Source: Streptomyces misionensis (GTDB taxonomy: Bacteria > Actinomycetota > Actinomycetes > Streptomycetales > Streptomycetaceae). From it: a DNA stretch of 64,000 bases. The stretch is taken from the NCBI RefSeq assembly GCF_900104815.1, contig NZ_FNTD01000004.1, forward strand, positions 620,001-684,000, read 5' to 3'. Positions 8,395-17,031 of the stretch are shown here, piece by piece (within the stretch, counting starts at the first letter, position 1; the number at the start of each line of letters is the position of its first letter). Both the position numbers and the translations under genes were made by a program. The notes under the pieces are model-generated. The model made no database searches and was not told where the DNA came from. It saw only the letters and a program-made list of their open reading frames with translations.

Positions 8395-8440
8395 GGGGCC
8401 GTACGGCCCCGGTGCGGGCCGCCGCGGTGCCGTACGGCAC
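8395..8440. promoter_or_regulatory. two OsdR/DevR-like palindromes
   Basis: GGGGCCGTACGGCCCC at 8395-8410 is a perfect 16-bp palindrome and GTGCCGTACGGCAC at 8427-8440 a perfect 14-bp one. Both share the core GCCGTACGGC and their centres are 31 bp apart, about three helical turns. The layout (GGG-N8-CCC) is that of boxes bound by DevR/DosR-type regulators, one of which is encoded at 19053. Binding is inferred. Confidence 0.6.
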
Positions 8441-8691
8441 TGGTGCGCCGACGGTTCTCGTGCTGTGCTGGTAACGGCGGGAAGGACGTGCAGACGCGGG
8501 GAAGCGGCCGGCAGCCGCGCACCGCGCAATCCGGATCCGCGAGAAGCGGATGGCCCTTCCCGCCCCGCCCTTCTCCGCTCCCCCGCCGCCTCGCCGGCTG
8601 CCCGGTGCCGCGCAGGCCCGCGCGCCGTGGGCCGAAGGGCCCCCGCCCGGGCCCGGGCGACCTGTGGCGGCACCGGCCGGGCGCCCGCACG

Positions 8692-8709
8692 CTGGGAACA
8701 CGAACCCAG
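8692..8709. promoter_or_regulatory. imperfect GGG-N8-CCC palindrome before the cNMP-binding gene
   Basis: CTGGG and CCCAG flank AACACGAA, ending 16 bp upstream of the start codon. The preceding GCACGCTGGG is shared with the promoter region of the CBS-BON gene at 18222 (GCACGCTGGG at 18149-18158), suggesting a common promoter or operator element in the island. Confidence 0.35.
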
Positions 8710-8725
8710 GAAGGGAGCCGGTGCG

Positions 8726-9184
8726 ATGACCTCCGCCACCACCATGACCACGGCGCTCGCCCCCGCACAGCGCGATCGGCTGACGAGCCTCGCCCGCGAG
8801 GTCGCCTTCGCGGCCGGCACCCGGCTGTTCGAGGAGGGGCGGCGCGCCGACCGTTTCTGGATCGTGCGGACCGGCACCATCGCCCTCGACCTGCGGGTGC
8901 CCGGCCGCCGGCCGGCCGTCATCGAGACCCTCGGCCACGGCGAACTGGTCGGCTGGTCCTGGCACTTCCCGCCGCACATCTGGCAGCTGGGCGGCGAGGC
9001 GACGAGCCCGGTGCGGGCCTGGGAGTTCGACGCCGAGTCCGTGCGCGCGCTGTGCGACGGCGACCCGGAGTTCGGGCGGGCCGTCGCGGTGTGGGTCGGC
9101 CGCGTGGTGGCCCAGCGGCTGCACGCCTCCCGGGTCCGGCTGCTCGACCTCTACGCCCCCTACGGCAGCGGGAGCGCGCGGTGA
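8726..9184 (+). CDS. cyclic nucleotide-binding (Crp-like sensor) domain protein
   Basis: 152-aa protein consisting of a single cNMP-binding beta-roll: FAAGTRLFEEGRRADRFWIVRTGTIALDL, a GHGELVGWSWHFPPHIWQLGG loop, and C-terminal helices ending AQRLHASRVRLLDLYAP. There is no DNA-binding winged helix, so it is a sensor or structural domain rather than a Crp regulator. ATG at 8726 with AAGGGAG upstream. Its stop overlaps the GTG of the next gene (GTGA), so it is translationally coupled to a CBS-BON protein. Genes of this type commonly sit beside universal stress proteins in actinobacterial hypoxia islands; the ligand is unknown. Confidence 0.85.
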   Translation: MTSATTMTTALAPAQRDRLTSLAREVAFAAGTRLFEEGRRADRFWIVRTGTIALDLRVPGRRPAVIETLGHGELVGWSWHFPPHIWQLGGEATSPVRAWEFDAESVRALCDGDPEFGRAVAVWVGRVVAQRLHASRVRLLDLYAPYGSGSAR

Positions 9185-9843
9185 CCGCGCCGGAGCGGGG
9201 ACCCGGCGGCCCCAGCCGGGTGAGCGACGTGATGACGCGCGCGGTCGTGGCGGTGGGGCGCACGGCCCGGTTCAAGGACATCGTCGAGCGCATGGAGCGG
9301 TGGAAGGTCAGCGCGCTGCCGGTGCTGGAGGGCGACGGCCGGGTGGTCGGGGTGGTCTCCGAGGCGGATCTGCTGCCCAAGGAGGAGTTCCGGGACAGCG
9401 ACCCGGACCGGATGACCCAGCGGCGCCGGCTCGCGGACCTGGCCAAGGCCGGGGCGGTGAGCGCCGAGGAGGTGATGAGCACGCCCGCCGTCACGGTGCA
9501 CGCCGACGCCACGCTCGCCGAGGCCGCGCGGATCATGGCCCTCAAACGTGTCAAGCGGCTGCCGGTGGTGACTCCGGAGGGGGTGCTGGAGGGCGTGGTC
9601 AGCCGCGGTGACCTGCTGAAGGTGTTCCTGCGCGAGGACGCCGAACTGGCCGACGAGATCCGCCGCGACGTGCTGGACGTGCTGTTCCCGGCGCCGGTCG
9701 AGCCGTTGCACGTGGTCGTGGTCGACGGCGTGGTGACGCTGACCGGGAAGGTGCCGGACGCCGCGCGGATCCCGCTGGCGGTGCGGATGATCCGGGGGGT
9801 CGAGGGCGTGGTGGGGCTGGACTGCCACCTCGGCGGGGCGTGA
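9181..9843 (+). CDS. CBS-pair plus BON domain protein
   Basis: 220 aa with two CBS motifs (about 12-70 and 92-150: VSDVMTRAVVAVGRTARFKDI..VVGVVSEADLLPKEE and VMSTPAVTVHADATLAEAARIMALKRVKRLPVV..VSRGDLLKVFL) followed by a BON domain (about 160-218, DVLDVLFPAPVEPLHVVVVDGVVTLTGKV). CBS pairs bind adenosine nucleotides and act as energy sensors; BON domains associate with membranes or phospholipids. One of three paralogues in this island (others at 10504 and 18222). GTG at 9181 overlaps the preceding stop. Confidence 0.93.
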   Translation: MTAPERGPGGPSRVSDVMTRAVVAVGRTARFKDIVERMERWKVSALPVLEGDGRVVGVVSEADLLPKEEFRDSDPDRMTQRRRLADLAKAGAVSAEEVMSTPAVTVHADATLAEAARIMALKRVKRLPVVTPEGVLEGVVSRGDLLKVFLREDAELADEIRRDVLDVLFPAPVEPLHVVVVDGVVTLTGKVPDAARIPLAVRMIRGVEGVVGLDCHLGGA

Positions 9844-9864
9844 GCCGCGTCCGGCCCGCGCGGG

Positions 9865-10473
9865 TCAGCCGCGGCCGCCGCTGAGGTTGCCCCAGCGGGG
9901 GCCTATCTGTTTCCACTCCTCGTCCCACTCGGCCATGCGGCGCCGGATGAGCCGGCCGCGCACCAGCCACCCCGCGCACCACACGGCCGCACCGGCCGAG
10001 GGGCCGACGAGCACACCGGTGAGGGCGGCCTGGAGGTCGGCCGAGGCGCCGGTGACCGGCGGGGCGACGACCCGGTCCGCACGGTTGGCCCAGACCGTGA
10101 CGCTGCTTCCGGCGGGGGCGCCGGGCACGACCTTCGCGCGGTCGGTGTGCACCGAGCCGTCGGGGTCCGTCCAGCGCACGGTGGCCCACACCCGCCCGTC
10201 GTCGTATCCGGTCCCGGCGGCCGGGGTCGGGGCCGCGGGGTCGGTGAGCACCGCCGTGACCGGGTGGACCCGCGCCAGGCGTTCGGCGTACGACGCGGCG
10301 GAGGCCCGGGCCGCCAGGAGTCCGGCGACGACACCGCAGACCAGGACGAGGATCCAGGTGGCGAGGACGATCCAGGCCTCGACCACGTCGCTGTGCCGTC
10401 GCAGTGGATTGCGCCGCCAGCGCCACAGCCGTACCCGGCTGACCGTCGTGGCAGGTGTCCGTGTCATCGTCAC
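9865..10473 (-). CDS. Rv1733c-family membrane protein
   Basis: 202 aa with the layout of the mycobacterial DosR-regulon protein Rv1733c: a basic N-terminus (LWRWRRNPLRRHSDVVEAW), a first membrane helix (about 34-54, IVLATWILVLVCGVVAGLLAA), an extracytoplasmic domain with VWATVRWTDPDGSVHTDRAKVVPGAPAGSSVTVW, and a second membrane helix near 150-172, then a charged tail. Function of the family is unknown, but it is a hallmark of hypoxia/dormancy regulons. It is convergent with the CBS-BON gene at 9181 and follows another CBS-BON gene by 30 bp in the same direction, so co-transcription with that gene is likely. Confidence 0.88.
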   Translation of the reverse strand: MTMTRTPATTVSRVRLWRWRRNPLRRHSDVVEAWIVLATWILVLVCGVVAGLLAARASAASYAERLARVHPVTAVLTDPAAPTPAAGTGYDDGRVWATVRWTDPDGSVHTDRAKVVPGAPAGSSVTVWANRADRVVAPPVTGASADLQAALTGVLVGPSAGAAVWCAGWLVRGRLIRRRMAEWDEEWKQIGPRWGNLSGGRG

Positions 10474-10503
10474 CGCCTCCTCTCGTGCGCCGGCGGCCCG
10501 TGG

Positions 10504-11205
10504 TCAGCGGGTGCGGGCCGATTCGGCGTCCGGCAGGTCCGGGTCGAGGTCGGGTTGGCGCGGCGGCCCGGCCAGCGCGCACCGCACGTCCACCACGCCG
10601 GGCACCGCCCTGACGAGGCGGGCGGCGAGGGGCACCAGGGAGGTCTCGCGGACCCGGCCGCCGAGCGTCACGACACCATCGTGCACCTCCACCCGGATCC
10701 CGGCCGCTTCTGGGCCGAAGAGATGGGCGACGACGTCGCCGCGGACCTCCTCGGCGATCTCCGCGTCGCCGCGCAGGAACACCTTGAGCAGGTCCGAGCG
10801 GCTGACGATGCCGAGCAGGGTGCCGTCCGGACCGACGACCGGGAGCTGTTTGACCCGGGCCCGCGCCATGACGCGCGCGGCCTGTCCGAGGGTGGCGTCC
10901 GGCGCCACGGTGACCGCCGGGGCCGTCATCAGCCGTTCCGCGGTGGCCGCTTCGGCCTTCGCCAGCTCGGCGAGGTGCCGCGTCCGGGCGTACCGGTCGA
11001 GGTCGCTGTCGCGGTACTCCTCCTTGGGCAGCAGATCCGCCTCGGAGACGACACCGACGACGTGCCCGGCGTCGTCGAGCACCGGCACCGCGCCGACCCG
11101 CCAGTCCCGCATGGCCTGCACGATGTCCTTGAAGCCGGCGCCCGTGCGCAGCGCCAGCACCCTGCGGGTCATCACGTCGCCGACGACGGTCGGGGTGCCG
11201 TCCAT
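10504..11205 (-). CDS. CBS-pair plus BON domain protein
   Basis: 233 aa; same architecture as the genes at 9181 and 18222. First CBS: VGDVMTRRVLALRTGAGFKDIV..HVVGVVSEADLLPKEE. Second CBS: LMTAPAVTVAPDATLGQAARVMARARVKQLPVV..VSRSDLLKVFLRGD. BON domain: GIRVEVHDGVVTLGGRV, plus a short acidic/arginine tail. ATG at 11205. It precedes the Rv1733c-like gene by 30 bp. The shared VVGVVSEADLLPKEE block in all three paralogues points to recent duplication or strong selection on the nucleotide site. Confidence 0.93.
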   Translation of the reverse strand: MDGTPTVVGDVMTRRVLALRTGAGFKDIVQAMRDWRVGAVPVLDDAGHVVGVVSEADLLPKEEYRDSDLDRYARTRHLAELAKAEAATAERLMTAPAVTVAPDATLGQAARVMARARVKQLPVVGPDGTLLGIVSRSDLLKVFLRGDAEIAEEVRGDVVAHLFGPEAAGIRVEVHDGVVTLGGRVRETSLVPLAARLVRAVPGVVDVRCALAGPPRQPDLDPDLPDAESARTR

Positions 11206-11258
11206 GGCTTCCTCCAGGGGCTCTGGTGCCTCGGTGCGGCACGTTCAGCCTGTGGTCG

Positions 11259-11287
11259 CCGCCCGGCCCGTGCCGTGGGCCGGGCGG
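11259..11287. terminator. GC-rich hairpin downstream of the histidine kinase gene
   Basis: CCGCCCGGCCC and GGGCCGGGCGG form a perfect 11-bp inverted repeat with a 7-nt loop, 58 bp past the kinase stop (leftward reading) and 54 bp before the start of the next leftward gene. It is a strong stem without a U-run, as usual for Streptomyces terminators; an operator role for the downstream CBS-BON gene cannot be excluded. Confidence 0.5.
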
Positions 11288-11345
11288 GCACTTACGGGTG
11301 CCCACCGGTCCCACGCCCGCACGCGGCGCCCGTGCCGACGCCCCG

Positions 11346-13064
11346 TCATGCCCCGGGCAGTGGAACCCGCCATTCCAGTGTGGCCCCGCCCCGCTCGCCC
11401 TTGCCCACTTCGAGCCGGCCGCCGAGCCGCCGGGCGCGCTCGGCCATGTTGCGCAGCCCGCTGCGGCGCCCGCCGTCGGGGATGCCGACGCCGTTGTCCC
11501 GGACGGTGAGCCGCACTTCGCGGCCGTCGGTGACCAGCAGCACCTCGGCCCGGTCGGCGTGGGCGTGCCGGGCGATGTTGGTGAGGGCCTCGGAGAGGAC
11601 GGCCACCACGTGCTCCGCGATCTCGCCCGGTACGTCGGTGTCGATCAGGCCCTCCATGCGGACGCCGGGCGCGAAGCCCAGCACCGGGGAGGCCTCGCCG
11701 GCCACCCTGACCACGCGGGCGCGCAGCCCGCCGGCCGCGGCGCCCTCGCGGGCCCGCAGCCCGAAGATGGTCGATCTGATGATCTTTATGGTCTCGTCCA
11801 GGTCGTCCACGGCCCGCAGGACCCGCTCGGAGGCCTCCGGGTGCTCGATGAAGCGGCCCGCGCTCTGGAGCGTCATGCCGGTGGCGAACAGCCGCTGGAT
11901 GGCCAGGTCGTGCAGGTCCCGGGCGATGCGGTCGCGGTCCTCCAGGAGGGCGATCTGCTGGGCGGCCTGCCGGCGCTGGGCCAGCTCCATGGCGATCGCG
12001 GCCTGCGCCGCGAAGCCCCGCAGCATCTCGGTCTCCTTGTCGGAGAACACCGGCCGGTCACTCTCCCGTGCCAGCAGCACCACGCCCCGGGCGCCGCCCT
12101 CGCCGGTGCCGATGGGCACGGCGACGGCGGGGCCGAGGCCCTCGAAGCGCGGCGGCTCCTGCGAGATCCGTTCGTCGTGGGCGACGTCGTCGCTGGTGAC
12201 GGGGGCGGCGGCGGTGAACGCCAGGCCCATGAGGCTGTTGTGCAGGGGCAGTACCAGGCCACGGTGGGCCTCCGCCTGGGCGCCCACGGCGATCTCCACG
12301 CCGAGCGACTCGGTGTCCGGCATGGGCATCGCGACCGCGGCGAGGGCCGAGCCGGTGTTCTCGCGGGCCCGCTCCGCGATCAGGTCCAGCGCCTCGGCGC
12401 GCTCGCTGCCGGACATCAGACTGTGGCTGATCTCGGCGTTGGCCAGCAGCCAGCGTTCGCGCAGCCGGGAGTCCTCGTACAGGCGGGCGTTGTCGATGGC
12501 GACGCCGGCCGCGACGGCGAGGGTGGCGAGGACCGACTCGTCCTCCTCGTCGAAGTCCAGGCCGCCGCGTTTCTCGGTGAGATACAGGTTGCCGAAGACC
12601 TGGTCGCGGACGCGGATCGGGACGCCGAGGAAGGTGTTCATCGGCGGGTGACCGGGCGGGAAGCCGTACGAGGCGGGGTGCTCGGAGATCTTCGGCAGCC
12701 GCAGCGGCTCGGGGTGGCGGATCAGCTCGCCGAGGATGCCGTGGCCCTCCGGGTAGGGGCCGATCCGGTGGATCCGCTCCTCGGACAGGCCGACGGTGTG
12801 GAACGCGGCGAGGGTCGTGCCGTCCGGTCCGATGACGCCCAGCGCCGCGTACTCGGCGTCGACCAGGGCGGCCGCCGCCTCCACGATGGAGTGCAGGACC
12901 TGCTCCAGCTCCAGCTCGCGGCCGACGGAGAGGACCGCCTCCAGCAGGCTGTGCACCCGGTCCCGGGTACCGCGGGCCGCGTCGATCCTGGCCTGCAGCT
13001 CTTCCAGCAGCTCGTCCAGCTTCAGCTGCGGCAGCCGCACGCCGGGCACCTCCGTTCCGGTCAC
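11346..13064 (-). CDS. osdK: GAF-GAF sensor histidine kinase (DevS/DosT/OsdK-like)
   Basis: 572-aa two-component kinase. An N-terminal coil (QLKLDELLEELQARIDAARGTRDRVHSLLEAVLSVG) leads into two GAF domains (about 50-200 and 220-365). The dimerisation/phospho-acceptor helix DRDRIARDLHDLAIQRLFATGMTLQS has His385, and a HATPase_c domain follows with EALTNIARHA (N box), VRDNGVGIPDGG (G1) and SGLRNMAERARRLGG. This order is that of mycobacterial DevS/DosT and Streptomyces OsdK, which sense oxygen or redox state. Whether the first GAF binds haem cannot be decided here. GTG at 13064 chosen because GGAGGG sits 4 nt upstream and the sequence further up is not coding-like. The cognate regulator is probably at 19053, about 6 kb away. 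Confidence 0.92.
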   Translation of the reverse strand: MTGTEVPGVRLPQLKLDELLEELQARIDAARGTRDRVHSLLEAVLSVGRELELEQVLHSIVEAAAALVDAEYAALGVIGPDGTTLAAFHTVGLSEERIHRIGPYPEGHGILGELIRHPEPLRLPKISEHPASYGFPPGHPPMNTFLGVPIRVRDQVFGNLYLTEKRGGLDFDEEDESVLATLAVAAGVAIDNARLYEDSRLRERWLLANAEISHSLMSGSERAEALDLIAERARENTGSALAAVAMPMPDTESLGVEIAVGAQAEAHRGLVLPLHNSLMGLAFTAAAPVTSDDVAHDERISQEPPRFEGLGPAVAVPIGTGEGGARGVVLLARESDRPVFSDKETEMLRGFAAQAAIAMELAQRRQAAQQIALLEDRDRIARDLHDLAIQRLFATGMTLQSAGRFIEHPEASERVLRAVDDLDETIKIIRSTIFGLRAREGAAAGGLRARVVRVAGEASPVLGFAPGVRMEGLIDTDVPGEIAEHVVAVLSEALTNIARHAHADRAEVLLVTDGREVRLTVRDNGVGIPDGGRRSGLRNMAERARRLGGRLEVGKGERGGATLEWRVPLPGA

Positions 13065-13617
13065 CAAGCCCTCCACTCCCCATCGGCACACGCCATCGAA
13101 CCGACGGGTTCTCAGGACACGGTATCCGCTCCCCGGCCGGGAGGAACACACGGCCTTCACGCGTGCGACGCGAAACCTCCTCGTGCCCCTGGCACATGCC
13201 GTACGGGCGGCCGCCGCGCGGTCGTGGACGGCGCGGCTCGCCTGCGCACCGCGGGGCGATTCGGCGGCGTGCGGGCCGTACGGCCCCGGGCCGGGGTCCG
13301 AACGGCACTCCCGAGGGTCGTGGCCGGGGGGTGACAGTGGGATCAGGAGCGGCACCGATCCCCCGCGGTGTCGCTCCGCCCACGCGGGACGCCCGCGGAA
13401 GACCGGCATCGCACCCCATCGACCTGCGCCCGCCGGGCGAGCCGCACGGCGGCGACGGGACGGAGGCGGCCGGCCTTGGCCGGACATCCCGCCGCCGCCC
13501 CGCCGCCCCGCCGCCCCGCCGCGGCGGCCCGCTGGTCGAGGTGCGCAGGGCCCGCAGCGGTTCCGCCCGCCGGGGCCCGGTGGCGCCGGGCCGTCCGGCC
13601 CCGGCCCCGGCCGGACC
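13065..13617. other. long control region upstream of the histidine kinase
   Basis: 553-bp non-coding gap between phosphoketolase and kinase, both read leftward. It contains a perfect GGG-N8-CCC palindrome with a second imperfect one 22 bp away (listed separately), an isolated CCGTACGG at 13199-13206, and a C/G-rich run of CCGCC units at about 13493-13520. No supported gene. Confidence 0.6.
13273..13308. promoter_or_regulatory. tandem OsdR/DevR-like boxes upstream of the kinase gene
   Basis: GGGCCGTACGGCCC at 13273-13286 is a perfect 14-bp palindrome. A degenerate copy (GTCCGAACGGCAC, 13296-13308) has its centre 22 bp away, about two helical turns, the spacing typical of paired DevR boxes. 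They lie roughly 210-245 bp upstream of the kinase start, suggesting autoregulation (inference). Confidence 0.6.
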
Positions 13618-15990
13618 TCACCCTCCCCAGGACCACTCCGCGACCTCCGGCAGGTCGGTGCCGTGTTCGCGGATCCAGCCGTGGTGGCGGCTGCGGGCGT
13701 CGGCCATGGCCTGGCGGACGCCGGCGGCGCGGACGGCGAGGCCGGGGACGCGGTCGATGACGTCCATCACCAGTCGGTAGCGGTCCAGGTCGTTGCGCAC
13801 GACCATGTCGAACGGCGTGGTCGTGGTGCCCGACTCCTTGTAGCCGCGCACGTGCAGGTTCTTGTGCCCGGCCCGCCGGTAGGCCAGCCGGTGGATCAGC
13901 CAGGGGTAGCCGTGGTAGGCGAAGATGACCGGTTTGTCGGTGGTGAACAGGCCGTCGTACTCGAAGTCGGGCATGCCGTGCGGGTGTTCGTCGTGCGGCA
14001 GCAGCCGGGTCATGTCGACCACGTTGACCACCCGCACCGCCAGCTCGGGCAGGTGCCGGCGCAGCAACTGGGCGGCGGCCAGCACCTCCTGGGTGGGCAC
14101 GTCACCGGCGCAGGCGAGCACCACGTCGGGCGCGCCGCCGTTCTCGTTGCCCGCCCACTCCCAGATCCCGGCGCCGCGCGCACAGTGGGCGCGGGCCTGG
14201 TCCATGGTCAGCCAGTCGAAGCAGGGCTGCTTGCCGGCCACGACGACGTTGACGTAGTCGCGGCTGCGCAGCACGTGGTCGGCCACCGACAGCAGGGTGT
14301 TGGCGTCCGGCGGCAGGTAGACGCGGACCACTTCGGGGCTCTTGTTGAGGACGTGGTCCACGAACCCGGGGTCCTGGTGGGAGAACCCGTTGTGGTCCTG
14401 GCGCCAGACGTGGGAGGTGAGCAGGTAGTTGAGGGAGGCGATGGGGGCCCGCCAGGTCAGCCGCCGGGAGGTCTTCAGCCACTTGATGTGCTGGTTGACC
14501 ATCGAGTCGACGATGTGCACGAACGCCTCGTAGCAGGAGAACAGCCCGTGCCGGCCGGTGAGCAGGTAGCCCTCCAGCCAGCCCTGGCAGAGGTGTTCGG
14601 AGAGGACCTCCAGCACCCGGCCGTGCCGGTCGAGGTGTTCGTCCACCGGCAGCACCTCGGCCTGCCACGCCTTGCCGCTGGCCGAGTAGACGGCCTGGAG
14701 CCGGTTGGAGGCGGTCTCGTCCGGGCCGACGAGACGGAAGTCCCGGCGATCCCGGGTGTCCTCCATGACCCTTTCCAGGAGGTCGCCGAGGACCCGGGTG
14801 GGCTCGTGCAGTGCGGCGCCCGGCTTCTCCACCGAGACGGCGAAGGTGTCGAGGGGCGGCAGCGGCAGTTCGCGCAGCAGCAGTCCGCCGTTGGCGTGCG
14901 GGTTCGAGCCGAGGCGCCGGGTGCCTTCGGGGACGCAGGCGAGGACGTCGGCGGACGGCCGTCCGTCCGCGCCGAACAGCTCCTCGGGCCGGTACGAGCG
15001 CAGCCACCGCTCCAGCTGCCGCAGGTGCGCGGGGTTCTCGCGGACGCCGGGCAGCGGGACCTGGTGGGCGCGCCAGGTGCCCTCGACGGGTTCGCCGTCC
15101 ACCTCGGCGGGGCCGGTCCAGCCCTTGGGGGTGCGCAGGACGATCATCGGCCAGTGCGCCCGCTCGGTGCGCCCGTCCTCGCGGGCGGCGCGCTGCGTCC
15201 GCGCGATGCGGTCCAGGGCGTCCTCCATCGCCGCGGCCAGGGCGCGGTGCACCTCGGCGGGGTCGTCGCCGCTGACGTACAGGGGCTCGTGGCCGTATCC
15301 GCGCAGCAGTTCGTCGAGTTCGGCCTCGGGGAGCCGGGAGAGCACGGTGGGGTTGGCGATCTTGTAGCCGTTGAGGTGCAGGACGGGCAGCACGGCCCCG
15401 TCGTGCACCGGGTCGAGGAACTTGTCGGAGTGCCAGGAGGTGGCGAGCGGCCCGGTCTCCGCCTCGCCGTCGCCGACCACGCAGGCCACCAGCAGGTCCG
15501 GGTTGTCGAACGCGGCGCCGTAGGCGTGGGCGAGGGAGTAGCCGAGTTCGCCGCCCTCGTGGATCGAGCCGGGCGTCTCGGGGGCCACGTGGCTGGGCAC
15601 GCCGCCGGGGAAGGAGAACTGCTTGAACAGCCGCTCCATGCCGGTGGCGTCCCGGCCGACGTCCGGGTAGGTCTCGCTGTAGCTGCCCTCCAGCCAGGAA
15701 CCCGCGAGGACCGCCGGACCGCCGTGGCCGGGGCCCCACACGCACAGCGCGTCCAGGTCGCGCGCCTTGATCACGCGGTTGAGGTGCGTGTAGACGAGGT
15801 TGAGTCCGGGCGAGGTGCCCCAGTGGCCGAGCAGCCGCGGCTTGATGTGCTCGGGGCGCAGCGGCTCGGTCAGCAGCGGGTTGGCCATGAGGTAGATCTG
15901 GCCGGCGGCCAGGTAGTTGGCGGCGCGCCAGTGCGCGTCCAGGGTGCGCAGCTCGTCGTCGGTCAGGGGGCCGGCGGCGTCCTGGGTCAT
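13618..15990 (-). CDS. xfp: phosphoketolase (xylulose-5-P/fructose-6-P)
   Basis: 790-aa thiamine-diphosphate enzyme that phosphorolytically splits xylulose-5-P or fructose-6-P to acetyl phosphate plus glyceraldehyde-3-P or erythrose-4-P. Visible signatures include [43 protein letters not shown], the ThDP motif [35 protein letters not shown], and the C-terminal [23 protein letters not shown]. Length is normal. The ATG at 15990 is preferred over an ATG 15 bp upstream because GGAG lies 8 nt before it. It starts 28 bp after the universal stress gene, so both are likely one transcript. Its place in a dormancy island suggests ATP or acetyl-P supply during low respiration (inference). Confidence 0.96.
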   Translation of the reverse strand: MTQDAAGPLTDDELRTLDAHWRAANYLAAGQIYLMANPLLTEPLRPEHIKPRLLGHWGTSPGLNLVYTHLNRVIKARDLDALCVWGPGHGGPAVLAGSWLEGSYSETYPDVGRDATGMERLFKQFSFPGGVPSHVAPETPGSIHEGGELGYSLAHAYGAAFDNPDLLVACVVGDGEAETGPLATSWHSDKFLDPVHDGAVLPVLHLNGYKIANPTVLSRLPEAELDELLRGYGHEPLYVSGDDPAEVHRALAAAMEDALDRIARTQRAAREDGRTERAHWPMIVLRTPKGWTGPAEVDGEPVEGTWRAHQVPLPGVRENPAHLRQLERWLRSYRPEELFGADGRPSADVLACVPEGTRRLGSNPHANGGLLLRELPLPPLDTFAVSVEKPGAALHEPTRVLGDLLERVMEDTRDRRDFRLVGPDETASNRLQAVYSASGKAWQAEVLPVDEHLDRHGRVLEVLSEHLCQGWLEGYLLTGRHGLFSCYEAFVHIVDSMVNQHIKWLKTSRRLTWRAPIASLNYLLTSHVWRQDHNGFSHQDPGFVDHVLNKSPEVVRVYLPPDANTLLSVADHVLRSRDYVNVVVAGKQPCFDWLTMDQARAHCARGAGIWEWAGNENGGAPDVVLACAGDVPTQEVLAAAQLLRRHLPELAVRVVNVVDMTRLLPHDEHPHGMPDFEYDGLFTTDKPVIFAYHGYPWLIHRLAYRRAGHKNLHVRGYKESGTTTTPFDMVVRNDLDRYRLVMDVIDRVPGLAVRAAGVRQAMADARSRHHGWIREHGTDLPEVAEWSWGG

Positions 15991-16018
15991 GGGTGCTCCG
16001 ATCATCGTCGGGTGGGTG

Positions 16019-16885
16019 TCAGGCGGGTTCCGGTACGACGGCCACCGGGCAGTCCGCGTGGTGCAGCACTCCGTGGGCGACCCGCCCGAGCCGCAGGCCC
16101 AAGCGGCCGGTGCGGCGCCGGGCGCCGACGACCAGCAGCCCGGCGTCCCGGGACGCGGCGACGAGGACGTCCCGGGCGGGTCCCTCGGCGGTGCGCCGAC
16201 ACACCCGGAGGCCGTCCGGGAGGTCCTGGCGCAGTGCCTCCTCCAGCGCCCCGGCGGCCTCCTCCTCCGGGGTCCGGGAGGGCCGGCCGGAGAGCGGCGG
16301 ATGCCCGGCGGCGGTGTGCGCGGGGCGCCGCCAGGCCCGTACGGCCTCCAGGGGCACGCCCCGCAGCGCGGCCTCCTCGGCCGCGAACCGCACCGCGGCC
16401 GGGCACGCCCCCTTCCCGGCGACGCCGAGGACGACGCGTCCGGGGGCCGCCGGCTCCTCGGGCCTGCCGCGCAGCACGACGACCGGGCAGTGGGCGTGCG
16501 CGGCGACCGACAGGCTGACGGAGCCGAGCAGGAGTTCGGCGACGCCGCTGCGGCCCCGGCGGCCGAGCACCACGAGGCGGGCGAGGCTGCTCTCGTTCAC
16601 CAGCCCGAACTCCGGCTCCTCGGCGAGCACGGCGGTGGTGACCACGAGCCCCGGCCGGCGCTGGTGGGCCCGGCGTTCGGCGGCGCCCATGACGTCGCGG
16701 GCCATCACCTCCTCGACCGGTTTGCCGACCTCCTGGGCGATCAGGGAACCCTCGTAGCGTTCCCAGAGCGAGGCGTAGACCAGGCGGAGCGGCGCCCCGC
16801 GCAGGGCGGCCTCGTCGGCCGCCCGGTCCACGGCGCGCAGGCTCTCCTCGGAGCCGTCCACGCCGGCGACGACGGGCAGGTCCAT
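16019..16885 (-). CDS. universal stress protein, two tandem UspA domains
   Basis: 288 aa with two UspA folds. Domain 1 opens [42 protein letters not shown] and ends with [36 protein letters not shown], the G-2x-G-9x-G-S/T ATP-binding pattern. Domain 2 (about 150-288) ends [36 protein letters not shown]. The ATG at 16885 has GGAAGGGTG upstream. First gene of a probable two-gene unit with phosphoketolase. Closely similar to the paralogue at 19771 (shared ASLWERYE and closing motifs). Confidence 0.94.
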   Translation of the reverse strand: MDLPVVAGVDGSEESLRAVDRAADEAALRGAPLRLVYASLWERYEGSLIAQEVGKPVEEVMARDVMGAAERRAHQRRPGLVVTTAVLAEEPEFGLVNESSLARLVVLGRRGRSGVAELLLGSVSLSVAAHAHCPVVVLRGRPEEPAAPGRVVLGVAGKGACPAAVRFAAEEAALRGVPLEAVRAWRRPAHTAAGHPPLSGRPSRTPEEEAAGALEEALRQDLPDGLRVCRRTAEGPARDVLVAASRDAGLLVVGARRRTGRLGLRLGRVAHGVLHHADCPVAVVPEPA

Positions 16886-17031
16886 CGTGTTCACCCTTCC
16901 TGGCGGAGGTCGACGACGCGGCGGGCCGGCACCACCCGGCACCACTGGCCATCGTCGACGGGGTCACCCGCGGACGCGAGCCGTACGCGGCGCTCCACGG
17001 CCATGCGGCCCTCCCGGGGCATACGGGCCGG

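Larger units (their letters stand above)
8368..8725. other. divergent control region of the dormancy-like island
   Basis: 358-bp non-coding gap between two divergent genes. It holds two palindromes of the GGG-N8-CCC type near the left gene and a further imperfect one directly before the right gene (listed separately). No small ORF with a convincing ribosome site was found. Confidence 0.6.

Noticed and set aside
10147..12651. 834-codon open frame on the + strand
   Set aside because: Antisense to the CBS-BON and histidine kinase genes and without family similarity.
12796..16518. 1240-codon open frame on the + strand
   Set aside because: It lies opposite the kinase, phosphoketolase and Usp genes, whose products are unmistakable; the frame is an artefact of high GC on the complementary strand.
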